This document shows, piece after piece, positions 36,122-45,192 of a DNA stretch of 64,000 nt. This DNA comes from Angiostrongylus vasorum. Lineage: Eukaryota; Nematoda; Chromadorea; Rhabditida; Metastrongylidae. Under the pieces are notes generated by a model that was not told the DNA's origin, did no database searches, and was given only the letters and a program-made list of their open reading frames with translations. The DNA is taken from NCBI GenBank assembly GCA_018806985.1, contig JADANN010000447.1:980583-1044582 (forward strand), written 5' to 3'. A program made the position numbers and the translations under genes. Every line of letters begins with the position of its first letter. Within the stretch, counting starts at the first letter, position 1.

Positions 36122-39100
36122 CAAATGCTTACCTCTCGCGTCGTTCTATGTCGAGCTTTTCCTAATTCGCCAACCATGTATGTGAAAAATTTCATCATAC
36201 AGCTTTTTCTTCTTAAACAAACTCTCGCAGATTTCCGTTATAGATTACAAACTCAGTAAAAATTATTTGAAAACCTCAAAGCGGTCACATTTCTAGTACC
36301 TTGCAGATAGAAATATTGACGTCTGACTACTCATAATCCTACCTTATCAATCACATAAAAGATTTTTACAGGTCATTCATAAAGGAGAAGAACGGCTTCT
36401 TCTTCATCTTTGTTACTTTTCATGGGGATACAGGGGAACACCGAAAAAGCCAACAGAGGTGCTAAATTTTATTACTGACATCAATTATAACAGAGAGCTC
36501 CTTATCAAGCAAGCTGTTGGCGCTGGCTGGCTCAAACCTAATGAACAGTGAGATACCTGTTTCTAATGTATCTTTGTACTTAGTGTTTTGTTAAGTACAG
36601 GATAAATTTTATAGCAGTCCGATAGTTATTCACTGTCTCGCTGGTACGGCGAGGAGTGCAATGGTGACTGCTCTCGATATTTGCCTCAGAAAGCTCGACG
36701 ACACAGCGAGACGGAAATGCGGTCCTTTAGTTGATGTCGAAGACGTTGTACTTCGACTTCGAACACAACGTGCCATGGCTATACAGGTAAACGAGAAAAT
36801 CTCTTTTCTGCCCTGTCTCCAGTAGCTTCAGTTAACTGCAAGTGTCACAGCTTACTTGTCTGTTTGCTCGCAACAATGCAAGTAATGGAAGAAAGAAAAA
36901 ACACTGAAAGAAACATATAAACAGCCACTTATTTGCTGTCCTAAGAATTATAGTAAGGATGAAATGTATCCAGTTAGAAAGAGGATTGAAAGTTGCACTG
37001 ATCGGTGCCTCTAACATCTTTAACTCTAGGAAAGCTCGCGTTCATCATAAACGCAATTTTTAACTAAAAGTGCTAGGGAACTTTAGAAACCCGAGCAATA
37101 CCTATTCATTCATCTCGCCGTTTTCGAATATGCTGTACGCCAAGGATATATACCAGACGAAATGTACAAGGAGATTGATCTTGAAGGCTTCTTCTATGAG
37201 AAAAAGCAGAGAGAAGAAAGTCAGGAAAAATAAGATAAGAAGGCGGTATAACCAGTAAATGTGGCGAAAGCACATATAAATTACGAAATAATAGACAATA
37301 CTTATCAGTTGTTTAGGTTAAGTTTCAAATATCCGTCAAATATTTCTACGCTTTGCTAACTAATAAAGACGCATATGTTTCTCTGTGTAAATTGTTTTGT
37401 AGACACTACTATAAAAATAAGATAGGTTCTACTGTAGTCCTCGTCTTTGCACTTGATCATTACAAATACCCTGAACACTGAGAAACCAACATGAGTTGAC
37501 TCCTATTCATACGGTGCGAAAACAACGGCCACGTTCCACTTGGAACCAACACATATCACATCAAAGTGAAGTTTATTAATTTGTAGTAAAAAGTGCTAGA
37601 GTCTGCAAATCTTCCCTACAAAATAAAAGCCTTCTGGTTTCATCATGATGTATTTCGTGCAACTTTTTTTTGAAGTGCGTATTGCGGAAAAGAAAGCGGT
37701 TCAGCAGGAGGTATTTGGTCCATTAGAATTCGACGGTGTCCTCAACTTTCCACCATGTTTATAGCGGCTGAGAATTCGTTGGAAACTTTAAATATTTAAA
37801 TTCTGTTTTCACTTTTGGAAACCTGAATTCCAAACAAATTTAATCAAACAGATGTTCTAAAGAATTATGCTTGCCGTTGGCTAGACAGAGAAAGGCTATT
37901 TCTCTATAAGCAGACCACATTTTGAACTCCTTAAGAATAAAAGTTGCTGAAAAAATACGAGCTTATCGCTAAATGGCAAATTAATCTATCCGAAAAAATT
38001 TCAAGCTAGTTGAATTGACATTTACTTCGAAACAAGGAATGACTAACAGAGTTGTGACGTCAAACGTTTGGGATTCTACCACCAAACAACAGATGACCAA
38101 CCGCTTTGCCTTATCATCATCTGAATCATTCGCCATTCTACTATCAAACAGACTCTTGTAGTCAATGTCTTTTTTGGTGTTGTAATAAAACTGGATGAGA
38201 GAAGCCATTGATCGATAGGGCATCTGAAGAAAAATTCAGAAAAACACAACGGATTTTCACTAGTTATGTCTAACAACTGTATACGTCACTCCATATAGAT
38301 CTAAAACCTACTGTTTGACGAATTTTGTCGAACCTTTTTCCAAACATATGAAAGGCTTGCTTGAAAAGTGTGCGGTCATCCTCACTCCATTCTTCAGCAA
38401 CAAGACGGCGCCTCTTCAGTTTTTCTCGGGCAACGTTAAAGTCGAAGTTCGATTTTTGCAAAATATATAGCGCCTAAAATCTCCTTTCGTAATAATTGCA
38501 GAGCGCGTGTAAAAAACAAATCAGACCAGCTTTGATGAAACCCAAACCACAAAAAAATCGTCAGCAGATTCACATAAGCTTGAGGCTTACAAAGTATAAA
38601 TCAGGGATTTGACAACTTACGCGGTCGTATGAGATCTTGTAAACACCGACTGCATCTTCACAAAACTCCATGAGTTTGTTTTCGTCTAGATTTCCTGGAG
38701 GACACCACAACACCTATAAAGCATCGCGCTCTTGAAAGAGACAAATCAGATGGTAATGCTGCGATACATCGATCAACACGTATCAACATCTGCATAACTC
38801 GCCTGCTCTCTTTCTTCTCCCGTCATTTGTGATTCTTGTTCAATTTTTTGAGTTTCATCCACATGTGCTTGGAAATCATCACCAACTTGTATCTTTCGAT
38901 CTGCACTGCTTAGCATAGCTGCATAAAAAGAACGCTTGGAATACAAGTGTATAAACTCTACCTTTGTTAGCATTACACACTTTTAATAGTGTAACTATTT
39001 CAACACTATTCCAAAAAAGAGGAACTGTCGGTGAAAATTCTAACCTTTGTGATCGACATCCATATCTTCATCCTTCTCCACATTGCCTTCATCAGACCCA

Positions 39101-40584
39101 TGTCGTTGACTCTGCGTACGTCTGCTGCTACGCATTCTCTGAGCTCTCTTCGGTGCGACATCGCCATTCTGAGTTGGATTCTCTTCGCTGTCCGTGTTCA
39201 GTGCACAGTTTGAATTCTGCTCTTTCATTTCAGTGGTAGAAGATGATAGGCTCTTCAAAGCAGTTGTTTAGAAGCATTTCCATTCTCAATAAAATATGTC
39301 AAGAACAATTTTAAAGAATGCATAGAAATGTTTACATTAAAATGCAGCATGTTAGGCAGAAATAACAAAGTCGCCTTAAGCCAGGTATTCTAATTTTCCA
39401 ACATACGATCTCTGATCGTACACGGCAGTCATTTATATGCAAAGTTCGAAAAAAGGATTGATGTTGTGGGAAGGTAGCTAACCAAATACAAAGCGGTATG
39501 TTCAAAAATGTTCAGATAACCGATTTTAACTGTCGTCTTCACAACTTTGCAACAATTCGTCTGCCTCATACGTTTAAAATGCACTGTGTGGCGACACTTT
39601 TCGGGATATGAGATAGCAGTTTAAGCGATAAATCTGGAAAGAAGAGATCTTCTTTGATTTAAACACATAGAGATCTTATTCTTTACTGCGTAGTAAATCG
39701 CAAAAACGAAAACCTGGCAATCAGAACAATGGAAACATAACAATTAGGTACCTACCTACATGTTCTTATGAACTAACCTTGTTCAGTTGATGCGAGACTG
39801 GTATAAGTTACCGTTGTTGCTGCTCAACAAGATTAGTTCATAAGAAGAGCACATATAAATAATACCGATTATTTATGCGAAGGTTTATAAAAAGTCGGTC
39901 TTTTTGATTTAACAATGCACTTAATTTTATAAAAAACCGCAATTAATTTTTAAAACAGTCGCAGTTATGCGCTATAGCACCACCACAGCAACCAAATCAA
40001 CTACTAAAGTTAAAGGACTGAAAGCAAAGCTAGCATTCAAATAAAAAGCCTCTAAGCGACAATATCACAGGTCCACACTTCTGACTCCACGTTTTCTCGA
40101 TAGAACGCATAGATATCGAGGAGAAAAAGCTTCAAATAGCTCCCTATAAAGCTTTCTACCCCTCAAAGTACTAGTATTGCAGTGAATGTTCTATGAATAG
40201 TATAGTCACTAAAGTTGTGACCAAAACCAAAACGTAATCGACAAACTTTAAACAGCAGATGAAAAGTCTTCAAGAATAACTTCGTTTTATCTCCCCATGA
40301 AACAAACTGGACGCTTCCTGTAGATCACAAGAGCACACACGAATTAAACAATAATTTGTAATTAAGAAAAGTGGACAGAACTATCAACGCCCAATCAAAT
40401 GTAAGAAGAAAACATCGAAACCCACAGTTTCAGACTGCGTGTCAGACTGAGAATCCGACGATTCTTCCACTTCAATCTCTTGATCCAAAATCGATTCATC
40501 AATCTCCTCCTCCTCATAAGCTGCTGTATTCGCTCCGTCGAGAGACTCGTCAAGTTGAGACTCGTTCGTATCACCCAGTTCCAT
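26832..40584 (-). CDS. spr-1: CoREST-type corepressor, copy A (ELM2-SANT-SANT)
   Basis: Eleven exons on the minus strand: 40584-40422 (ATG), about 39240-39045, 38918-38803, 38713-38621, 38473-38312, 38223-38102, 32660-32325, 32233-32126, 27495-27386, 27197-27088 and 26942-26832 (TAA). All phases from exon 3 onward agree; the 5' edge of exon 2 is uncertain. An acidic N-terminus ([13 protein letters not shown]) leads to an ELM2 domain ([32 protein letters not shown]). SANT1 follows ([15 protein letters not shown], then [13 protein letters not shown]). Next is a Cys-rich insert (CDNCGEEC, then CYVC) and SANT2 ([28 protein letters not shown]). In known CoREST proteins ELM2-SANT1 bind HDAC1/2 and the linker-SANT2 bind LSD1 and nucleosomes; C. 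elegans SPR-1 is the namesake. Exon 3 appears to use a GC donor (CAG|GCGAGT). The phosphatase gene lies in the intron 32661-38101 on the other strand. Confidence 0.9.
27538..27832. repeat. Compound TA microsatellite with TATG/TACA blocks
   Basis: Four TA tracts (27538-27588, 27637-27662, 27719-27752, 27798-27832) are separated by GTATGTACATGCATA-like sequence. It sits in the intron of copy A just upstream of exon 9 and yields only low-complexity open frames. Confidence 0.9.
27840..27940 (+). repeat. Short direct duplication
   Basis: GCACGTAGGTATATACACAT followed by ATGATGTATCCTAATACTGG (27839-27878) recurs almost exactly at 27892-27931, a tandem duplication with a period of about 53 bp at the microsatellite edge. 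Confidence 0.7.
27956..28159 (-). other. Conserved antisense open frame at an RTE 5' boundary
   Basis: The minus strand encodes [17 protein letters not shown] and a [10 protein letters not shown] block. A diverged copy with YVPNRRSRNRQS is encoded at 62160-62340 on the plus strand. In both places the frame points away from an RTE fragment and lies just outside its 5' end. Function unknown. Confidence 0.4.
28200..30010 (+). mobile_element. RTE LINE, internally deleted
   Basis: The 5' part (28490-29230) reads, with stops, as the RTE endonuclease: [39 protein letters not shown], then [11 protein letters not shown]. After about 29280 it jumps to the end of the reverse transcriptase ([15 protein letters not shown]) and the C-terminal region: [60 protein letters not shown]. 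Most of the palm domain is missing, so the copy is dead. It lies in the 4.6-kb intron between exons 8 and 9 of CoREST copy A. Confidence 0.75.
30055..30215 (+). repeat. S4-related fragment
   Basis: GAGCTAAGAGTAAACTA followed by CTATCGTCCTGGCA matches the S4 body. The sequence continues to a short tail AAGTATCTAAGTAAG at about 30870; what fills 30215-30870 I cannot name. Confidence 0.35.
30990..31370. repeat. S2 SINE fragments in inverted arrangement
   Basis: The left part (30990-31120) reads S2 on the minus strand (GGATCC near 30980, TTCCATTCGATTCC). The right part (31262-31370) reads it on the plus strand (GAGAAGTGCTGGGATCC). Confidence 0.4.
31380..31540. repeat. TA/TACA microsatellite between two SINEs
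   Basis: ATATGTATATACATAGATAC-type sequence and a TA tract (31435-31464) fill the space between an S2 end and the S1 head. Confidence 0.85.
31545..31818 (+). repeat. S1 SINE, well-preserved sense copy
   Basis: GCGTGTGGCGCAGTGGCC head, AGAATCGATCCCGGCGCC B box region, end GAGAGCTTTATC. It is followed by an AAATGTGATAAATA-rich tail (31820-31900). Confidence 0.8.
32998..33504 (+). CDS. Unidentified coding unit, possibly the 5' end of the phosphatase gene
   Basis: Exons 32998-33143 (ATG) and 33230-33368 join in phase; 33414-33504 is a possible third. Exon 1 is Ser/Thr/Asp-rich ([18 protein letters not shown]) with [18 protein letters not shown] at its end. Exon 2 has [14 protein letters not shown] and [20 protein letters not shown] do not recognise the domain. 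It is on the same strand as the phosphatase, 0.9 kb upstream, inside the same intron of CoREST copy A. The third exon ends in phase 1 and the first phosphatase exon needs phase 0, so a link would require one more exon in a stretch now filled by two SINEs. A separate small gene is the alternative. Confidence 0.45.
33615..33860 (-). repeat. S1 SINE, strongly diverged
   Basis: CATTCCCTAAGGGTTATGTG tail end and a CCCACGCAAGTCTGCAGTG body block are recognisable. Confidence 0.45.
33951..34310 (+). repeat. S2 SINE, best-preserved copy
   Basis: GGATAGCACAGTGGTAGTG A box, GTTCGATTCCGCTCC B box, full body, and a 3' end in AAAACAAAATAAAAATAAAA. Overlapping open frames on both strands are derived from it. 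Confidence 0.8.
34401..37233 (+). CDS. Protein tyrosine phosphatase, WPD aspartate missing
   Basis: Six exons join in phase: 34401-34498, 34614-34800, 34870-34986, 36372-36547, 36615-36786 and 37087-37233 (TAA), coding 298 residues. Motifs appear in classical PTP order: [14 protein letters not shown] (pTyr-loop region, Phe in place of the usual Tyr), [29 protein letters not shown], then [18 protein letters not shown] at the WPD loop. The signature [11 protein letters not shown] (HCX5R) keeps the catalytic Cys and Arg, and the Q-loop [14 protein letters not shown] follows. The WPD loop reads W-G-Y-R, so the general-acid Asp is absent. That suggests reduced activity or a substrate-binding pseudophosphatase, though the Cys could still form an intermediate. 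The C-terminus is short and charged ([10 protein letters not shown]). The start codon is not identified. Nematodes have many such PTPs, several sperm-enriched. The gene is nested antisense in a CoREST copy A intron. Confidence 0.85.
35200..35720 (-). mobile_element. LINE-like remnant in a phosphatase intron
   Basis: Minus-strand [12 protein letters not shown] near 35690 resembles the segment after the catalytic DD of RTE-type reverse transcriptase and matches a similar block at 58.8 kb. The rest is too broken to place. It lies in the 1.4-kb intron of the phosphatase gene. Confidence 0.4.
36061..36121. repeat. (TA)n-(GA)n microsatellite
   Basis: A TA tract passes directly into a GA tract (36098-36121), within introns of both the phosphatase (+) and CoREST copy A (-). 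Confidence 0.9.
37234..38101. other. Intron of CoREST copy A, downstream of the phosphatase
   Basis: AT-rich, no exon or repeat family recognised. Confidence 0.4.
39260..40420. other. First intron of CoREST copy A
   Basis: No repeat family recognised. An ACATGTTCTTATGAACTAA palindrome-like block (39760-39780) and a partial inverse TTAGTTCATAAGAAGAGCAC (39830-39850) form a short inverted repeat. Confidence 0.4.
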
Positions 40585-41017
40585 TCTTGACGACAACCTG
40601 TGCAATTACTAGAAGAGAAAACGACCAGTTGGTATCATATCAGAGGGAACTGTTACCGAAAACACACAAGTTTAACTTGACCGTATTCTAAACAAAGACG
40701 ACGATAAATTCTTTACCAGCTGCTAAGGAAAGACTTCACCAAATAACCCAGGTTGGTCACAAAAGAGTCTAGAAACTACGGCATGCAGTTTTTGAAAAGG
40801 AGCTAAAACCAATACGCGAAAAAAAAGCCAACCCACTAGCTGTTACTCAATGAAAACCGTAGTAAATAGAGCTCCGGAAGAAACGCACAGGTCCATGGTC
40901 CACCCATTCAAATCTTCGATTTGTCACAATGGAGCGCGCTATTGTATTCACAAGAAAAGGAGTGAAGTTCGTTACGTGTCTGGCGCACCCGAGAGAATAA
41001 ACGCCATCATATATCAT

Positions 41018-41092
41018 TATATATATATATATACATATATGTATATATATATGCACACATATACATATATAATATATATATGTACATAAACA

Positions 41093-41143
<51 letters not shown>

Positions 41144-41208
41144 AAACCAGGTACACAGCCATGTACTACACATTATTTATATACACACATATATACGCAT
41201 ATACAAAC

Positions 41209-41252
<44 letters not shown>
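41018..41252. repeat. Compound TA microsatellite upstream of CoREST copy A
   Basis: TA tracts at 41018-41048, 41097-41137 and 41211-41250 are joined by TATACACACATATATACG-type sequence. It is followed within 40 bp by an S1 SINE. Confidence 0.9.
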
Positions 41253-41253
<1 letters not shown>

Positions 41254-41285
41254 TCGATATATTAGACTATGCATATACCGTACAT

Positions 41286-41558
41286 CGCGCGCGTGTGGCG
41301 CGGTGATCGGAGGCGCCCTGTTACACACGCGTGGAATCGATCCCGCATCAATGGCCCATTAAGCCTTCCGTCTCTCCTGAGTCGGCAAATTTGTACCAGA
41401 CTTGTCTGGGAGGATAGCAGCACTGGCTCGATACATCGGTAGGCCACCGCGAGTCATAAAGGGCAGATATGATTCAGTCACCTCCAAACGATGCTTAGTG
41501 AAGTCGAACGCATGGCGCACCCTCAGGGATTGATCAATGCTGAGAGTTTTATCCTATT
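41286..41558 (+). repeat. S1 SINE, well-preserved sense copy
   Basis: GCGTGTGGCGCGGTGATCGG head, GTGGAATCGATCCCGC box and GAGAGTTTTATCC end. Confidence 0.8.
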
Positions 41559-41569
41559 AGCTTTTTAGG

Positions 41570-41900
41570 GCAGGTCCACTCCTTGTTCGACGAGCACTGA
41601 TAGGAGTGCACTAGTTTCGACGCTCCTAAACGCCTTCTGATAGTTAGTAAAGGTTAGGGAAAAAGGATCAGATGGTACCCTGACTTTTTGTGATCCGTCA
41701 GACGGCATGGACGTAAAAAATCTTGCACTTTGTAGTCCACCTACACCTACCTAGTTCACAAAATGCTGTTTTTCAGACGAGTCTGTTTCGCAGATGAGAT
41801 GTAGTTGCTGGCGAAGATAGCACACACGACAAAATTATTGCCATTTGGGAGGTTAAGATGTCTTTGCTGTACTTAAATACTAGACTTCAGCAATTCATAA
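41570..41900 (-). mobile_element. Retroelement fragment
   Basis: The stretch beginning CACTCCTTGTTCGACGAGC resembles CACTCCTTAATCGACGAACG at 59028, part of the retroelement mosaic at 58-60 kb. No motif is readable here. Confidence 0.3.
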
Positions 41901-42319
41901 GGAGACTTGAACGGGTGTAACTGTAGTGTGGATGAGTTGTTCAACGAGAAGGAATGATGGAAGAAAATTAGGCGTTCACCAATTTGTTTCCACTTAGTAG
42001 GCTGTTTCTACTTCTTATTCTTACAACACTGCAATGACGGAGAAAGGAGGTAACGATAGTGATCACTTAAGAAAACTACAGTCTTTTGTACCCTTAAAGC
42101 CAATCCTCTAGAATGTTCCTCGAACCAAGGAACTGTGGCCGTGGTCACCTTAGTTGGGCTCCTATCTTACGCACTTATTGTGAATTCAACTTCTGAAATT
42201 ATTGATTTCTCTTCCTTTTGCAGTCACGACGAGTCGCTAGCTTAATTTACCGTCTCATCATGACAGGGGACTACTAATACGTGCCCAGAAATAGTTTAGT
42301 ATTCCAACTTGTACAAACA

Positions 42320-42780
42320 TGTCTCAACCATAATGCTGAGATATTTGCAAAAACTTCAACCCCAGGCCAGATTCGAACTCGCGACTACTTTTTTCCGAGG
42401 GTTCACGTGTTCCCTCACTGCACCACTGATGCCATTACTCTTTTTACCAGCCAGTTTCTTACTCTCGCATGTGCCATCAGTCCACTGCAAGAATAATCGT
42501 CTGCGGTGGAAAAAAAGTGATAGGCAGTAATACAAGCACTAGGATACATTGGAACCTGCGACTACCCTTTGCGGAGGCTCATTTGTTACCCAATGCACCA
42601 CTGAGGCCATTGCTTTGCCTTTCTCTCAGCCGGTTTTCTACCTACCGCTGCCATCAGCAATCACCCGTCAACGGGGGATGACCTGAGGAGCACAAGTCAG
42701 CATAGAACCCAGTTAAGCAGAGGCTGTAGTCAAAATCAATGTGATAGGCAACAGGCGGTAAATAGGAAGTTAGACGTTGT
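42320..42780 (-). repeat. Two S3 elements in tandem
   Basis: The first copy (42320-42500) keeps CCAGATTCGAACTCGCGAC, the reverse complement of a good tRNA B box. A second copy (42540-42780) follows with TTGTTACCCAATGCACCAC, the reverse of an A box-like head. Confidence 0.6.
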
Positions 42781-43134
42781 GATTTAAACATATCTCAGTC
42801 CATAATGAATTCCAATTACTGAAAAAAAATGAGTGGAATTTACAAGTCAGTGCAGAAAAGTTTTCTTATCCTAGCAAAAATGGGATTCTGATTTTCTGGA
42901 ATCCACTAGACATGAATTCTTCTGCCAAGACTCGTAAGTCGAACTGCAAAGTAACTGAACAAACCGGATTTGTAGGGGACGGGATGGAACTCTACAATAT
43001 GTCGTTTATGTTTGTGACTTCTTCGCTTCCCTAAGACCAACACTCTTGAAAACCTTCTCGCTTTTTTTTCAAAATCCGAACTTAAAAGCATTTTCCATAT
43101 CCGTACGTTCCATACGATGTTCATGATTTATCTT

Positions 43135-43312
43135 ACTTGGATACTTGGATGGCCCGTCTTCACTGGTTGTACGCGCCCCAGCACAATATCCATTTTTTTC
43201 GGAGTTTTGCAGGCTTAGCTGTTGTGGCTTCCTGCAGCCTCGAGGTCTGTGCATCGCAGCCTGACACCCAGGAACACCTAGCCAGGATGAGGCGGTAGAC
43301 CGCTAGGAAGTC
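43135..43312 (-). repeat. S4 element with a large internal deletion
   Basis: The tail half ends at GCAGCCTCGAGGTCTG, then the sequence jumps to the head half GCATCGCAGCCTGACACCC. The central 200 bp are gone. Confidence 0.65.
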
Positions 43313-43429
43313 ATGATTTGTCAACAGGATTAAATATAAAAATACTAGTGAGTACCAGTCAAAATCGGTTCTGTATGCTTCATACATAACGGATAACATT
43401 GACTTTTTAATAACTCTCCGTAATTCTTT

Positions 43430-43715
43430 AGCAATGCAGGCACTTTTTATTTACTGTCTATTCTTTTCTTATTCTTATTCTTCCTCTATTCTCCGTTCTC
43501 TATATTCCACATTCTCCTGTTGACTAGTGATTGATGATAGCACCTACACGTTAAAGCGGTTGAAAGAAAGGCGAAACGAAGGACTCTTATGGTATGGTAG
43601 TGAACGCGTTAGCCCCCGGAAAGGGTAAAAACATGTTCAGTCCCCACCGCAGACACCAGCGGTCCGGAGTTTTTACAAATACCTCAGCATCATTGTGGTT
43701 ATAATTCTTTGATAA
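43430..43715 (+). repeat. S3 element
   Basis: GGCGAAACGAAGGACTC, GGTAGTGAACGCGTTAGCC and ACAAATACCTCAGCATCATTG blocks in sense orientation. Confidence 0.6.
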
Positions 43716-44224
43716 TCAGACATCCCCAGGGGTTAAAACTTAACACACTTTTAGCAGACTTTCTGCATCGCTCTGAGGCTATGCTTAACTGCCCTAAATC
43801 GCTATCTTAATGGTAAGCTTCACTTTAAATTTAAGTTTTTAAGATAATGAAAAAAGATTTCAAGGACTTAGAAGAAACATAGAAAATAGGAACTTAGAGG
43901 GTACATGGAAAAGGGAGAAAACCGAACTTTATAATGAAAGACTTAGAAGCGAACTACAGAACGAAAAGTATGGTACGCAGGACTGAAATATATCTCCTGC
44001 GTTAGTCCGCCGCGCAATGAAAATACTCGTCCGAAAATTGTTGGACATGGAAAGTAGCACCTCCCAGAAGATGCCTACTACATGTGTAGTGGGAAAACGA
44101 GCTTCGAAACAAAGGCTATAGGGGGAAAAAAGTTCCATCTGCTAAACAGGACACTAAGAAACACATCTAAACCAGTGTCTGTTATGCAATGTTTCTCCAC
44201 TCTTAGAATTGTCTGTGTTATCGA

Positions 44225-44525
44225 CCCGTCCTCACTGGTTGTGATCTCCATTCTACGGAGTTTTGCTGGTTTGGCCATTGTGTTTCCCTGCAGTCCCGAG
44301 CTCAGCCCAGCTAAAGTCTGCCCCAGGTCGTCACCACCACAGGCAGTCGCCCTCCCTTGTGGATCAGAGGGGGATTTGCCACCATGCGATTTTGAAACCA
44401 GGACGGTAGTGGATCCTGGTATCGGTTTACTCTTAGCTGGGTTTCCTGATGGAAACGCCGGACTCGTTTTCAGCTTGGGAGACCCTGCCGGGGGATGAAT
44501 CACGCCGCTGTACATCACAGCAGTT
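44225..44525 (-). repeat. S4 element
   Basis: TCCTCACTGGTTGTG at left through GCCGGGGGATGAATCACGCC at right; the head hairpin is missing. Confidence 0.7.
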
Positions 44526-44529
44526 GGAT

Positions 44530-45192
44530 AGCAGTATGCCTGAGCAGTTGGTTGTCGACATGCTCGAGCATAATGTTCGTTTATCGCGCATCAGCCGTCG
44601 AAACACGTCTACGTCTCGCGTTAGACTTTTCACATTCTGCACTTTATTTCCACACACTACATTTTTAGTAATGGTTCAGAAAACATCCAAGTATTATTCA
44701 AACCAACGATATGAAATATGATAGATGAGGTGACCAAAGGACTTCACGATTAATATTTCTCTTAAGTATTACGGGACCACAAAGAAAGGCACTGCATCCC
44801 CCAAAAAGAGCTACCGATCAGCAGCTGAATGTGTCCTAAAGACGATTATTCACCAACATCTACTTTGCAAGTTCACTTACGAATACGGCGTAGGGTCGAA
44901 TACAGTATCATTACTAGAACTAAGGTCATTATATAACTTCAATTGACAGATATTAACATGAAAATGAGCGCTATATACAAACACCGAAAAAAACGACTGC
45001 AATTACTCCAGATTAAGCTGAATTGGTCACAAATCAGTAGAAATGAAGATCTAACCCTATGTCAACACTTCAACCACGTGATTCATAAACTCGGAGAATC
45101 ACAAATGAAACTCCCAGTTGGTACGGAACATTCACTCATTCGACATTCATTTCACGCTGGCAACGTCCCTTGACGTCTATTCGGCAAAGTGC
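44530..45192. other. Intergenic, 3' flank of CoREST copy B
   Basis: A minus-strand AATAAA (plus TTTATT at about 44642) is a possible poly(A) signal for copy B. A plus-strand open frame at 44943-45173 has no splice or family support. Confidence 0.35.

Noticed and set aside
44943..45173. 76-codon plus-strand open frame
   Set aside because: No recognisable domain, no splice context and biased composition; likely chance.
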